DNA of 64,000 nucleotides. Origin: CAXSBR01 sp964236495 (lineage in GTDB: Bacteria > Actinomycetota > Actinomycetes > Mycobacteriales > Jatrophihabitantaceae). The stretch covers positions 124,001-188,000 of the forward strand of contig CAXSBR010000004.1 in the NCBI GenBank assembly GCA_964236495.1, read 5' to 3'. The notes under the pieces were generated by a model. That model was not told the DNA's origin. It searched no databases and saw nothing but the letters and a program-made list of their open reading frames with translations. Within the stretch, counting starts at the first letter, position 1, and the number at the start of each line of letters is the position of its first letter. This document shows, in pieces, positions 35,569 to 43,346 of the stretch. The position numbers and the translations under genes are program-made.

Positions 35569-36882
35569 GTGAGCGACATTCCCAAGAGCGGCGTCGGCAG
35601 ATCAGCCAGAATGGCCTCGCTGCCGTTGGGTATAGCTGGGCGGGCGACGGTAGGGCTTGGCAAGCGGCTCACCGGCCGGCCGGCCGAAGCCATCAACGCC
35701 GATCTCCAGCAGCGCACTGCCGAGCAGCTGTTCGCCGTTCTGGGCCAGCTCAAGGGCGGGGCAATGAAGTTCGGCCAGGCTTTGTCGGTGTTCGAGGCAG
35801 CGCTGCCTGAGGAGAACGCAGCGCCCTACCGTGAAGCGCTGACCAAGTTGCAGGATGCCGCTCCCCCGATGCCGACCGCCAGCGTGAACCGCATGCTGGC
35901 CGAGCAGTTCGGCCGGGGATGGCGCGATCGGTTCGCCGATTTCGACGACACGCCCGCGGCCGCGGCGAGCATCGGCCAGGTGCACAAAGCCGTCTGGCGC
36001 GATGGCCGAAGCGTCGCCGTGAAGATCCAGTATCCGGGTGCCGGTCCGGCGCTGATGGGTGACTTCAATCAGCTGTCGCGTTTTGCTCGCCTGTTCAACC
36101 GGCTGTCGCCCGGGCTGGACGTCAAACCATTGCTGACCGAGCTACGCGAGCGAATCGCCGAAGAGCTGGACTACTCGCTGGAAGCCGATGCGCAGCGGCG
36201 GATGGCAGCTGCGTTCGCCGACGACCCCGACATCTCGGTGCCGCGTGTGGTCGCCAGCGCTCCGAAGGTGCTGGTATCGGAGTGGATGGACGGCACGCCG
36301 TTATCGAAGATCATCTCCGAGGGCAGCCAGGAGCAGCGCGACCGCGTCGGGGAGATGCTTGCGGTCTTCCACTTCTCCGCGCCCGCACGCGCGGGGTTGT
36401 TGCACGCAGATCCGCACCCTGGCAACTTCCGGTTCCTCGACGACGGCCGCCTGGGCGTCATCGACTTCGGCGCCGTGGCGCGGCTCCCCGGCGGATCACC
36501 GGAACCGATCGGGCGGGTCACTCGGCTCGCACTGGCCGGCGATGTCGATTCAGTCGTAGAAATCCTGCGACAGGAGAACTTCATCCGGCCCGGCGTCAAC
36601 ATCGAGCACCCGGACGCAGTGCTTTCCTACCTTCGGCCGCTGTTGGAACCGCTGGAAGCAGAGACCTTCACGTTCAGCCGCGAATGGATGCGGCGCGAGG
36701 CCGCCCGCATCGGCGATCCGCGCTCTGAGGCAGCGCAGGTAGGACGTCAACTCAACATCCCACCTGCGTACCTGCTCATCCACCGCGTCACCATTGGTTC
36801 GATCGGGATTTTGTGCCAGCTCAACGCCACCGCGCACTATCGCGGCGTCGTCGAGCGTTGGCAGCCCGGTTTCGCGGCCTGA
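35569..36882 (+). CDS. AarF/ABC1/UbiB-family atypical kinase
   Basis: A 437-residue protein-kinase-like fold. The family N-terminal KxGQ segment appears as LKGGAMKFGQALS, followed by the Ala-rich loop AAAASIGQVHKAVW, the lysine strand VAVKIQYPG, LLHADPHPGNF and VIDFGAVAR. UbiB relatives support quinone or lipid metabolism. The Rv3197-like member is also next to whiB7 in mycobacteria and has been linked to intrinsic macrolide resistance. GTG 35569 gives the usual VSDIPK start; GTG 35521, overlapping the previous stop, would add 16 residues. Confidence 0.88.
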   Translation: MSDIPKSGVGRSARMASLPLGIAGRATVGLGKRLTGRPAEAINADLQQRTAEQLFAVLGQLKGGAMKFGQALSVFEAALPEENAAPYREALTKLQDAAPPMPTASVNRMLAEQFGRGWRDRFADFDDTPAAAASIGQVHKAVWRDGRSVAVKIQYPGAGPALMGDFNQLSRFARLFNRLSPGLDVKPLLTELRERIAEELDYSLEADAQRRMAAAFADDPDISVPRVVASAPKVLVSEWMDGTPLSKIISEGSQEQRDRVGEMLAVFHFSAPARAGLLHADPHPGNFRFLDDGRLGVIDFGAVARLPGGSPEPIGRVTRLALAGDVDSVVEILRQENFIRPGVNIEHPDAVLSYLRPLLEPLEAETFTFSREWMRREAARIGDPRSEAAQVGRQLNIPPAYLLIHRVTIGSIGILCQLNATAHYRGVVERWQPGFAA

Positions 36883-36968
36883 TCTTCCCTTTGCCCGGCG
36901 CGCCGTTGGTTGCAGCTGAGCCATCGCACCGCCGGCGATAACTGCGGCGTCTCAGATCGCAACTTCAG

Positions 36969-36988
36969 CGCCGAGACCTGGCTCGGCG
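36969..36988. terminator. possible bidirectional terminator hairpin
   Basis: CGCCGAG (36969-36975) pairs with CTCGGCG (36982-36988) around a six-base loop, between the convergent aarF-like and whiB7 genes. No T-run is seen. Confidence 0.4.
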
Positions 36989-37017
36989 TCCGACGCAGCG
37001 CTTCATGGCGCGAGCGC

Positions 37018-37536
37018 TCAAGCGGCTACTTCGGCCGCAACCTCCTTGCGGGGACGTCCACGGGGTCGCTTCTGCGCGATGACGACGCCGTGGTCGAAAA
37101 GCGCACCGCCCCACACACCCCAGGGCTCCCGCCGCGCCAAGGCAGCCTCCAGGCACAGCTGCCTGATCGGGCAGGCTGCGCACAGGTCCTTGGCGCGCTC
37201 GAGTTCTGCGGGTACCTCGGCGAACCAGAGGTCGCAGTCCTCGACGCGGCACGGAAGCTCGCCGGCGCCGGAACCCAGCAGCCCGATTGCGTCGAGTAGC
37301 GCGTTACCGGCGCTGACCGCATCAAGGGCCGCCCGGGGAGCCGGTAGATCAAGATTGAGCGATCCGATTGGACCCGTTGGGCCGACTGGGCCGTTAACAA
37401 CACTGGTGGTACTCGTGCGGGCTAGCACGGTGTTCTCCCTTGCTGGCAGGTAGAGCTGACGTCGTTCTCGCGAGCGCTGGTGAGCTGCGCCGGTGGATTG
37501 GTCAGCGGCACGGCCGTCTGTGTTTGTCGGACTCAT
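37018..37536 (-). CDS. whiB7: WhiB7-type redox regulator of antibiotic resistance
   Basis: The C-terminal 90 residues are WhiB7: cluster cysteines in ELPCRVEDCDLWF and DLCAACPIRQLCLEAAL, the turn EPWGVWGG and the AT-hook KRPRGRPRK. WhiB7 partners the primary sigma factor to induce intrinsic resistance when ribosomes are inhibited. ATG 37536 has a perfect AGGAGGT with a six-base spacer and gives 172 residues, longer than the mycobacterial protein (about 92). A second in-frame GTG at 37428, after AAGGGAG, would give 136. The added N-terminal part is low-complexity (GPVGPTGPIG). A leader peptide and terminator precede the gene. Confidence 0.93.
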   Translation of the reverse strand: MSPTNTDGRAADQSTGAAHQRSRERRQLYLPARENTVLARTSTTSVVNGPVGPTGPIGSLNLDLPAPRAALDAVSAGNALLDAIGLLGSGAGELPCRVEDCDLWFAEVPAELERAKDLCAACPIRQLCLEAALARREPWGVWGGALFDHGVVIAQKRPRGRPRKEVAAEVAA

Positions 37537-37611
37537 GCGTGCACCTCCTGGCGTGGGCGCCGAACGCCCGTTGGGGCCGCCCATGTTCTGAGCCGCCGGG
37601 TATCTGATGGG

Positions 37612-37658
37612 TGGAAAGCAAAGAGGCCGCGGATCCCTGTGTCGGGATCCGCGGCCTC
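37612..37658 (-). terminator. Rho-independent terminator/attenuator in the whiB7 leader
   Basis: A perfect 15-bp inverted repeat, GAGGCCGCGGATCCC (37623-37637) and its complement (37644-37658), has a six-base loop and is followed on the minus strand by TTTGCTTT. It lies between the leader ORF (stop 37680) and the whiB7 ribosome site (37543-37549), in the sense orientation. This is the layout of transcription attenuation known for whiB7/wblC. Confidence 0.88.
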
Positions 37659-37679
37659 GTGGTCTGCCTCTGGCGATAC

Positions 37680-37964
37680 TCAGCTCAAAGGTGTGCCTCG
37701 AGGTCGGTTTCCGTATCCGGTGGCCGGCGTTGCCGCGAACGCGATAGCCTCGTCCTTCGCTGCATTGCCGACGGTGGCGCTGGGCGACATGCCGTCGCGC
37801 TCGGTCGCCTCGACCTGGAGCGCCATGCGCCCGACGACAGCGCCGACGAGCTGCGTGGAAGCGTGGGCGCTGCGGCGGGTTGTGGCTACCGCGGGCGTAA
37901 CGACAACTGACGACAGAACGAGCGCGGGGGTCTGCCACGCGGCGGCGGTGTTGGTGCTTTGCAC
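37680..37964 (-). CDS. whiB7 leader peptide (upstream ORF)
   Basis: A 94-codon ORF from GTG 37964, with a perfect AGGAGGT five bases upstream, to TGA 37680, 21 bases before the attenuator stem. It begins MQSTNTAAAWQTPALVLSS and has no recognisable domain. In other actinobacteria, stalled translation of the whiB7 upstream ORF is thought to stop the terminator from forming. The 280 bases upstream, back to the transglycosylase gene, should hold the promoter; I found no convincing -35 element. Confidence 0.7.
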   Translation of the reverse strand: MQSTNTAAAWQTPALVLSSVVVTPAVATTRRSAHASTQLVGAVVGRMALQVEATERDGMSPSATVGNAAKDEAIAFAATPATGYGNRPRGTPLS

Positions 37965-38243
37965 GGCGGACCTCCTGGACGAGTCGAAGCGGACGGCTGG
38001 ATGAAAGTGGCAGGCCGCGCTGCGGTGCCGACTCGGACGGTATCGAGTTCCTGCCGGGCGCACAACCTATTTAACTGATCGAACCTGATACGGGGATCGC
38101 CGCAGATCACCTTGTGTGCTTGTGGGTTTCGGCCGCGGCTCAAAATCGGTCGAGCTCAGGCTTGATCGGATGACGCGTCATCGATCCGCGGTGCTCTCAG
38201 GTAAACGGCGGTTCGGAAAACCCGACGCCCACATACCGTTGGG

Positions 38244-39755
38244 TCAGTTGCTTGGCGTTTCACCCGATCGCGGGCCGCGGGAGCTGGACGGCGGTGTCGT
38301 CGTCGGGCTTGTGGTCGTACTCGGCGCACAGAGAGTGCTAGCTGGCGTGCTCGCAACCGTCGTCGTCTGACTTGTGCTGACTGTTGTCGGAGTAGAGGAC
38401 GGCGTCGTCGGCACAATTACGCCACTGCCAGGCGGCGTCGAGGACGGGACCGTCGGCGTCGGGCAAGTGGACGGACTTGCTGTACCCGCCGTCGTCGAAG
38501 CCGGAGTTGTGAGCACGGGAGTCGTCGAGGCCGGCGCTCGCGGCGTAGTTGTGGTCCGTACCGGCACGGTCTTGGTGGTGGGAGCGGTCGACCGCGGCCC
38601 GGTCACTCGGATCGACGGCGTCGAGCGCGACGACGACGGGCTGGCCACTGTGGCCGCCGACGTCGTACCTGCCTGGTCAGACTTGGCCGCCGCAGCGGGT
38701 GCCGACGACGCAGCAAGAGTCGACGACGTAGCGGGTGTCGACAAGATAGCGGGTGTCGACGACATAGCAGGTGTCGAGACGGCAGGCGTCGTACGGCCTG
38801 CAGCGAATGCGCCTGCGTCAACGCGGGACGGCGCCGACGCGGAGGACGAGTGAGCCGGATAGGTGATCGGGATCAGGCTGACAGATGATTCCGGCGCTCC
38901 ACCGGCGTACGCGGCGGCGTAGGCCAGCACGTCGGCAACATACGAGTCGAGGTGGTTGTAGGCAAACACGGCTCGGCGCACGCCAACTGGCGTGCTCAGA
39001 TCGCCACCCGCCGCACACAGATAACGCGCGGCGGCCACGGTCTCGTCGTAGATGTTCTGCGGATCGGTTTTGCCGTCGGCGTTGCCGTCGGAAGCCCATT
39101 GGGCCCACGTCGTGGGCATGAACTGCATCGGCCCTTCGGCGCGCGCGCCGGCAAGATAGGTGGGCGGGCCGTAGATCGGTGGAACGGTCTGCCCGTAGGT
39201 ATTGATCGACGATCCGGCATGCCGACCATGGTCTGACTCGATCTTGCCGATGCCCGCCAGCAGCGACCACTGCAGGCCACAGGTCACCGACGCTGCCGCG
39301 CGGCGGTAAGCGTCGGCGGCGATGGCGGGAACGGGACCGTTCTCCACCGCAGGAAGTGGGAGCGCCACTTCCTTACCCGTCGCAGGCGCGACCGCCGGTG
39401 CGCCGCCGGCCAGAAAGGCAGCCGACGATGCCATCGACGGCGGCGTCAGCAACGTCGGCGACATCGCCACCGACGACCCTGCGGGCAGCAGAGCGGGTGA
39501 GGCCGCCGACGTCGTTACGTCAGTGCCGAGAGTCGGTGTGGTGGCCGCGGCGGCGGGCAGTGTGTAGCCGGCAGGAAGGCCGAAGTCCGCATTGTGCGCA
39601 GCTGCTGCCACTGGGTTGGCCGCGCGCAGGAGCGGATTGCCTGCCGCACCGGGGATCGCCGAGTCACCGAAAGACAGCAGGACGACAGCTGTCGTGCCCA
39701 GCACGATGAAGGACAAGGATCGAGGTCGTTCACGAGCCGGCATTTTCGCTTCCAT
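38244..39755 (-). CDS. secreted lytic transglycosylase (SLT domain) with long Thr/Ser/Pro tail
   Basis: A 503-residue protein. An N-terminal signal or anchor (RSLSFIVLGTTAVVLLSFG) is followed by an Ala/Pro linker, then an SLT/MltB-like domain (about 150-285) with the catalytic Glu in GIGKIESDHG, PMQFMPTTW and NIYDETVAAARYLC. It would cleave peptidoglycan glycan strands outside the cell. The last 200 residues are Thr/Ser/Pro-rich, including 18-bp DNA repeats near 38713-38770, and are a likely wall-spanning or glycosylated region. No LPxTG motif was seen. ATG 39755 is used; ATG 39743 is possible. Confidence 0.85.
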   Translation of the reverse strand: MEAKMPARERPRSLSFIVLGTTAVVLLSFGDSAIPGAAGNPLLRAANPVAAAAHNADFGLPAGYTLPAAAATTPTLGTDVTTSAASPALLPAGSSVAMSPTLLTPPSMASSAAFLAGGAPAVAPATGKEVALPLPAVENGPVPAIAADAYRRAAASVTCGLQWSLLAGIGKIESDHGRHAGSSINTYGQTVPPIYGPPTYLAGARAEGPMQFMPTTWAQWASDGNADGKTDPQNIYDETVAAARYLCAAGGDLSTPVGVRRAVFAYNHLDSYVADVLAYAAAYAGGAPESSVSLIPITYPAHSSSASAPSRVDAGAFAAGRTTPAVSTPAMSSTPAILSTPATSSTLAASSAPAAAAKSDQAGTTSAATVASPSSSRSTPSIRVTGPRSTAPTTKTVPVRTTTTPRAPASTTPVLTTPASTTAGTASPSTCPTPTVPSSTPPGSGVIVPTTPSSTPTTVSTSQTTTVASTPASTLCAPSTTTSPTTTPPSSSRGPRSGETPSN

Positions 39756-39907
39756 AACACTGAGGGGACGATGAACTAGAACTGCGTGACGCCCCCCGAG
39801 TTCTTTCTTGGCCAGTCACACCCGTCGTCGCGCTCGGTGCAGCCGCATCACACTCAACTGTGCCGTGTTCGTTCGAGAAACGCTCGCCGACGAAGTACAA
39901 ACCAAGA

Positions 39908-42022
39908 TCATTCTACCTCCACGACTCGGTGCGGCTTACCCGCTAGTACCTCGAGCACGGGGTCGGCGTAGCGCGTGAGCTTGGTCGGGCCGACGCCGTT
40001 GATGTTACCCATCGCGGCCCTGGTGTCGGGCGCCCTGTCGGCAATGGCAACCAGGGTTGCGTCCGAGAACACAACGAACGCGGGCACCCCCTGCGCGTCG
40101 GCTTGGGCCTTGCGCCACGCACGCAGCCGGGCGAAGAGCTCTGCGTCGGCAGCAGTCGGCGCGTCCGAGCGGCTCTTCTTCTTAGCTGCAGACGTGCCGG
40201 GCTCGACTCCCGGGCGCAGTCCGTCCAGGAAGCGGCTGGCTTTGCGGGTGCGACGTTGCCCCGGCGCGCGCGACAGCGCCCAGGACAGTCCGAGTCGCTC
40301 GCGTGCCCGGGTGACGCCCACGTACAGCAGTCGGCGTTCCTCGGCGATCTGTGCGTCGGTGGTGGCGTGCGATATCGGCAGCATGCTGTCGGTCACGCCG
40401 ACCAGGAACACCGCGTCCCACTCGAGGCCTTTCGCGGCGTGCAGCGAGGCCAGGGTGACGCCCTGTACCTGTGGCGCGTGCTGGATGGCTGCCCGTGCTT
40501 CGAGTTCAGCCACGAATTCGCTCAGTCCCGCGGCGGGCATCGTGGTGTGCGTGTCCTCGGCAAGGGTGGCCAGCGCCGCCAGCGATTCCCACTTCTCGCG
40601 CGCTGCGCCACCCGGTGGTGGACTCGCCGGGTTCCAGCCGGTGCTGCGCAGCACTTCTCGCACGGCAGCGGGCAGCGCGTCCTCGACGGGCTCCGCTTCC
40701 TGCTCCTTCGTCGCTGCAATGCTCACCCGTGAACTGTCTACGGGCTCCGCTCCTCGCTCCTTCGTCGCTGTGATGCTCACCCGCGCGGGCGCGCGAGCAG
40801 CGCCCCGAAGCAGCAAGCGTGCCTCGCGAATTTCTGGCCGGTCGAAGAAGCGTTCGCCGCCGCGCAGCACATAAGGCACGCCGGCCTCGGCCAGCGCCTG
40901 CTCGTAGACCTCGGACTGTGCGTTGATTCGGAAGAGGATGGCGATGTCGGCGGGCGCCGTTCCGGCGGCGATGAGGCGCGCGCATCCGGCAGCGGCCGTG
41001 GTGGCCTCGGCCGTCTCGTCGTCGAACTCCGAGAACGTGGGAACGGGGCCGTCGGCGCGTTGGCCGAGAAGCTTGACGCCCTGGTCCGTGGCGTTTTTCA
41101 CGATCGCGTTGGCCAGCTCGACCACCTGCGGAGTGGATCGGTAGTCGCGCTGCAACCGCACGACGTGCGCGCCGTCATAACGTCGGGCGAAGCCGGTGAG
41201 ATGAGTGGGAGTGGCTCCGGCGAAGGAGTAGATCGTCTGGTTCGGATCACCGACAACGCACAGGTCGTCGCGTCCGCCCAGCCAGGCGTCGAGCATGCGC
41301 TGTTGCAACGGTGAGACGTCCTGATACTCGTCGACGACGAAGTGCCGGTACTGGGCGCGGACCTGCTCGGCGACGTCGGCCTGCTCTTCCAGTGCACCGG
41401 CCATGATCAGCAGCAGGTCGGCGAAGTCGAGCTGGCCACTGCGCCGCTTGGAGTCCTCATATTCGGCGTAGACCTCGGCGATCTTGTCCGGCGTGGTGTT
41501 CGTCTGCCGACCGGCAACAGCGGCGACGCCGGCATACTCCGCCGGTCCGGCGAGCACAGCCTTGGCCCAGTCGATCTCCCCGGCCAGGTCACGAACCTCG
41601 CTGCGATCGGCGCGCAGCCGTGACCGGGCCGCGGCATTGGCCACCAACCGGATCGGATGCTCGACGATCTCAGGCAGTTGGCCGCCCAGGATGCGGGGCG
41701 CGAAGAACTGCAACTGCCGCAGCGCCGCGGAGTGGAAGGTGCGCGCTTGCACCGTGCCCACACCCAATAAGCGCAGGCGGGTGCGCATCTCCCCGGCAGC
41801 GCGGGCCGTGAACGTCACCGCGAGGATATGACCAGCGGGTGCCGCATCTGTGTGCACCATGTAGGCGATTCGATGAGTGATTGCACGGGTCTTGCCCGTT
41901 CCGGCGCCGGCCAGAATGCAGACCGGACCCCGCACCGCCTGCGCCGCCTCGCGCTGCTCCGGGTCCAGACCGGCCAGTACCCGCTCGGCGATGCGGCTGG
42001 TGGAGGTTGGCGGGGACGTCAC
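39908..42022 (-). CDS. uvrD2: ATP-dependent DNA helicase UvrD2 (with HRDC domain)
   Basis: A 704-residue superfamily I helicase. Motif I is AGAGTGKTRAITHRI, motif II VVDEYQDVSPLQQ, motif III GDPNQTIYSFAGA, motif V ASLHAAKGLEWDAVFLVG and motif VI LYVGVTRARERL. A C-terminal HRDC domain follows a basic linker (AAKKKSRSD). It unwinds DNA in repair. GTG 42022 is chosen because AGGA lies eight bases upstream and the length then matches mycobacterial UvrD2 (about 700). Two 54-bp repeat copies add 36 residues at about 413-449, just before a variable region of the 2B-like domain. Confidence 0.93.
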   Translation of the reverse strand: MTSPPTSTSRIAERVLAGLDPEQREAAQAVRGPVCILAGAGTGKTRAITHRIAYMVHTDAAPAGHILAVTFTARAAGEMRTRLRLLGVGTVQARTFHSAALRQLQFFAPRILGGQLPEIVEHPIRLVANAAARSRLRADRSEVRDLAGEIDWAKAVLAGPAEYAGVAAVAGRQTNTTPDKIAEVYAEYEDSKRRSGQLDFADLLLIMAGALEEQADVAEQVRAQYRHFVVDEYQDVSPLQQRMLDAWLGGRDDLCVVGDPNQTIYSFAGATPTHLTGFARRYDGAHVVRLQRDYRSTPQVVELANAIVKNATDQGVKLLGQRADGPVPTFSEFDDETAEATTAAAGCARLIAAGTAPADIAILFRINAQSEVYEQALAEAGVPYVLRGGERFFDRPEIREARLLLRGAARAPARVSITATKERGAEPVDSSRVSIAATKEQEAEPVEDALPAAVREVLRSTGWNPASPPPGGAAREKWESLAALATLAEDTHTTMPAAGLSEFVAELEARAAIQHAPQVQGVTLASLHAAKGLEWDAVFLVGVTDSMLPISHATTDAQIAEERRLLYVGVTRARERLGLSWALSRAPGQRRTRKASRFLDGLRPGVEPGTSAAKKKSRSDAPTAADAELFARLRAWRKAQADAQGVPAFVVFSDATLVAIADRAPDTRAAMGNINGVGPTKLTRYADPVLEVLAGKPHRVVEVE
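40675..40782 (-). repeat. two in-frame 54-bp repeat copies inside uvrD2
   Basis: Copies at 40675-40728 and 40729-40782, each ending in ATGCTCACCC on the + strand. They are read on the coding strand as VSITATKERGAEPVDSS and VSIAATKEQEAEPVE, the same unit as in adnB and the 21-kb array but diverged at its N-terminal residues. Confidence 0.9.
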
Positions 42023-42119
42023 GACCACGATCCTGTCATCTGACACCGACAGTTGCGTGCCGATGCGATGCCTATGTGCACAACCCACCGCGCGAAACAG
42101 GCCGCTGTGGACAGGGCCG

Positions 42120-42241
42120 TCTCGGGCCGACGCCGACGTGACGGGCCGACGCCGACATGCCGGACCGACGTGCCGACGTGACGGGTCGACGCCGACGTGA
42201 CGGGCCGGGCCGGGCCGACGCCGACGTGCCGACGTGCTGGC
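42120..42241. repeat. 19-bp tandem repeat upstream of uvrD2 and mrx1
   Basis: About six degenerate units of the type CGGGCCGACGCCGACGTGA, some truncated, in the 357-base divergent space. The uvrD2 frame is open through it to 42289, but the unit is not a multiple of three and the translation is Arg/Pro-rich, so I consider it noncoding. Confidence 0.75.
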
Positions 42242-42279
42242 GGCCTCGGGACCAACTGCGAGCAGGCAGTCAGGCGGTC

Positions 42280-42306
42280 GGGAAGGCATCAGCGCTGGCA
42301 GGCGTT
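42280..42306 (+). promoter_or_regulatory. SigR-type promoter for mycoredoxin
   Basis: GGGAAG (42280-42285), 18 bases, then GTT (42304-42306): one mismatch from the GGGAAT-N18-GTT consensus matched perfectly upstream of sigR. It lies 74 bases before the mrx1 start. Mycoredoxin genes are classic SigR targets. Confidence 0.65.
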
Positions 42307-42379
42307 ACATCCGGGGATCGGTGCGGTCCGACCCCATAAACCTTTGACCATCTACGACAGCGAGGACGGACTCATCGCA

Positions 42380-42619
42380 ATGGTGACCATGTACAGCACG
42401 ACGTGGTGCAGCTACTGCAAGCGGCTCAAGCGCAGCATGGACAGCGAGGGCGTCGACTACGCCGAGGTCAACATCGAAGAAGACCCCGCCGCCGCGGAAC
42501 TGGTGATGAACGCCAATGGCGGAAACCGCACCGTTCCCACCCTGATCTTCTCCGACGGCACCGCCCTGACCAACCCCAGCATCGCTCAGGTTAAGACGCA
42601 GCTTGCCGCGATCGGCTGA
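42380..42619 (+). CDS. mrx1: mycoredoxin (glutaredoxin-like)
   Basis: A 79-residue thioredoxin-fold protein with the redox pair Cys-Ser-Tyr-Cys (TTWCSYCKRL) and the cis-proline segment NRTVPTLIFSDG. It reduces mycothiol-mixed disulfides. It sits between uvrD2 and nudC as in mycobacteria and has a SigR-like promoter. ATG 42380 is the first start; ATG 42389 is possible. Confidence 0.93.
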   Translation: MVTMYSTTWCSYCKRLKRSMDSEGVDYAEVNIEEDPAAAELVMNANGGNRTVPTLIFSDGTALTNPSIAQVKTQLAAIG

Positions 42620-42667
42620 CCACCCGCCCGCATCGCGCGCGGACGCGTAGTCGGGGAGCGCCGTGCC

Positions 42668-43294
42668 GTGCCTGCGTTCGAAACTGTCAATCCAGCCCGT
42701 CTGGCGCAACGTATCGCTCAACGCATCGTGCTGACCGGCGATGGCCTGATACGCGTGGCCGTGGACGGTCCACGCTTCGCGGAGCCGACAGTGATTGCCA
42801 CCGCAATCGCCCAGGAAGCGACGGCGCTGAGCCGCCCCGCGGTGGTAGTCGACTCGCAGTACTTCCTACGCGATGCGTCGGTGCGGCTGGAATTCGGCCG
42901 AACCGATATTGATGCCTTCGCCGACGTATGGCTGGATGTTGGTGCGTTGAATCGGGAGGTCTTGGACCGGTCCAGCTCCGGGTCCTATCTACCGGCGCTG
43001 CGCGACCCCGCCAGCAATCGGGCCACTCGGCTTCCCTACGTTGCGCTGCCCAAGAATGCGGTGGTGTTGGTGGCCGGCGAAATGCTGCTGGGTCGGGGAT
43101 TGCGGTTCGACCTGAACGTGCACCTTGCGACGTCGTCGGCTACCCGGCGGCGGCTGACGCCTGATGAGTGGTCCTGGACCCTGCCCGCCTTCGATCGTTA
43201 CGACGTCCAGGTGCGGCCGGCGGACACCGCCGATGCCGTGGTCAGCCTCAACGACCCGCAGCGGCCGGCGATTCGTTGGCGCGTGTCCGGCTGA
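42668..43294 (+). CDS. uridine-kinase-like protein lacking a normal P-loop
   Basis: A 208-residue protein similar in layout to actinobacterial uridine-kinase/phosphoribulokinase-like proteins: LIRVAVDGP, a strand PAVVVDSQYFLRDASVRLEFGRTD, ADVWLDVGAL and VVLVAGEMLLGRGL. The glycine-rich loop that should read GPxGAGKT is RFAEPT here, so phosphate binding and kinase activity are doubtful. GTG 42668 has GGGGAG upstream. It may be transcribed with mrx1. Confidence 0.6.
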   Translation: MPAFETVNPARLAQRIAQRIVLTGDGLIRVAVDGPRFAEPTVIATAIAQEATALSRPAVVVDSQYFLRDASVRLEFGRTDIDAFADVWLDVGALNREVLDRSSSGSYLPALRDPASNRATRLPYVALPKNAVVLVAGEMLLGRGLRFDLNVHLATSSATRRRLTPDEWSWTLPAFDRYDVQVRPADTADAVVSLNDPQRPAIRWRVSG

Positions 43295-43346
43295 CCGTCT
43301 CGTGGGCGTCTCAGCGGCCGGCGGCCGGCGGCCGCCGCGGATGGCA

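Noticed and set aside
37623..37658. Terminator for a plus-strand gene
   Set aside because: The T-rich run is on the minus strand side toward whiB7, and no plus-strand gene ends just upstream.
42023..42289. Longer UvrD2 N-terminus
   Set aside because: The added 89 residues are Arg/Pro-rich repeat translation, and a good start exists at 42022.
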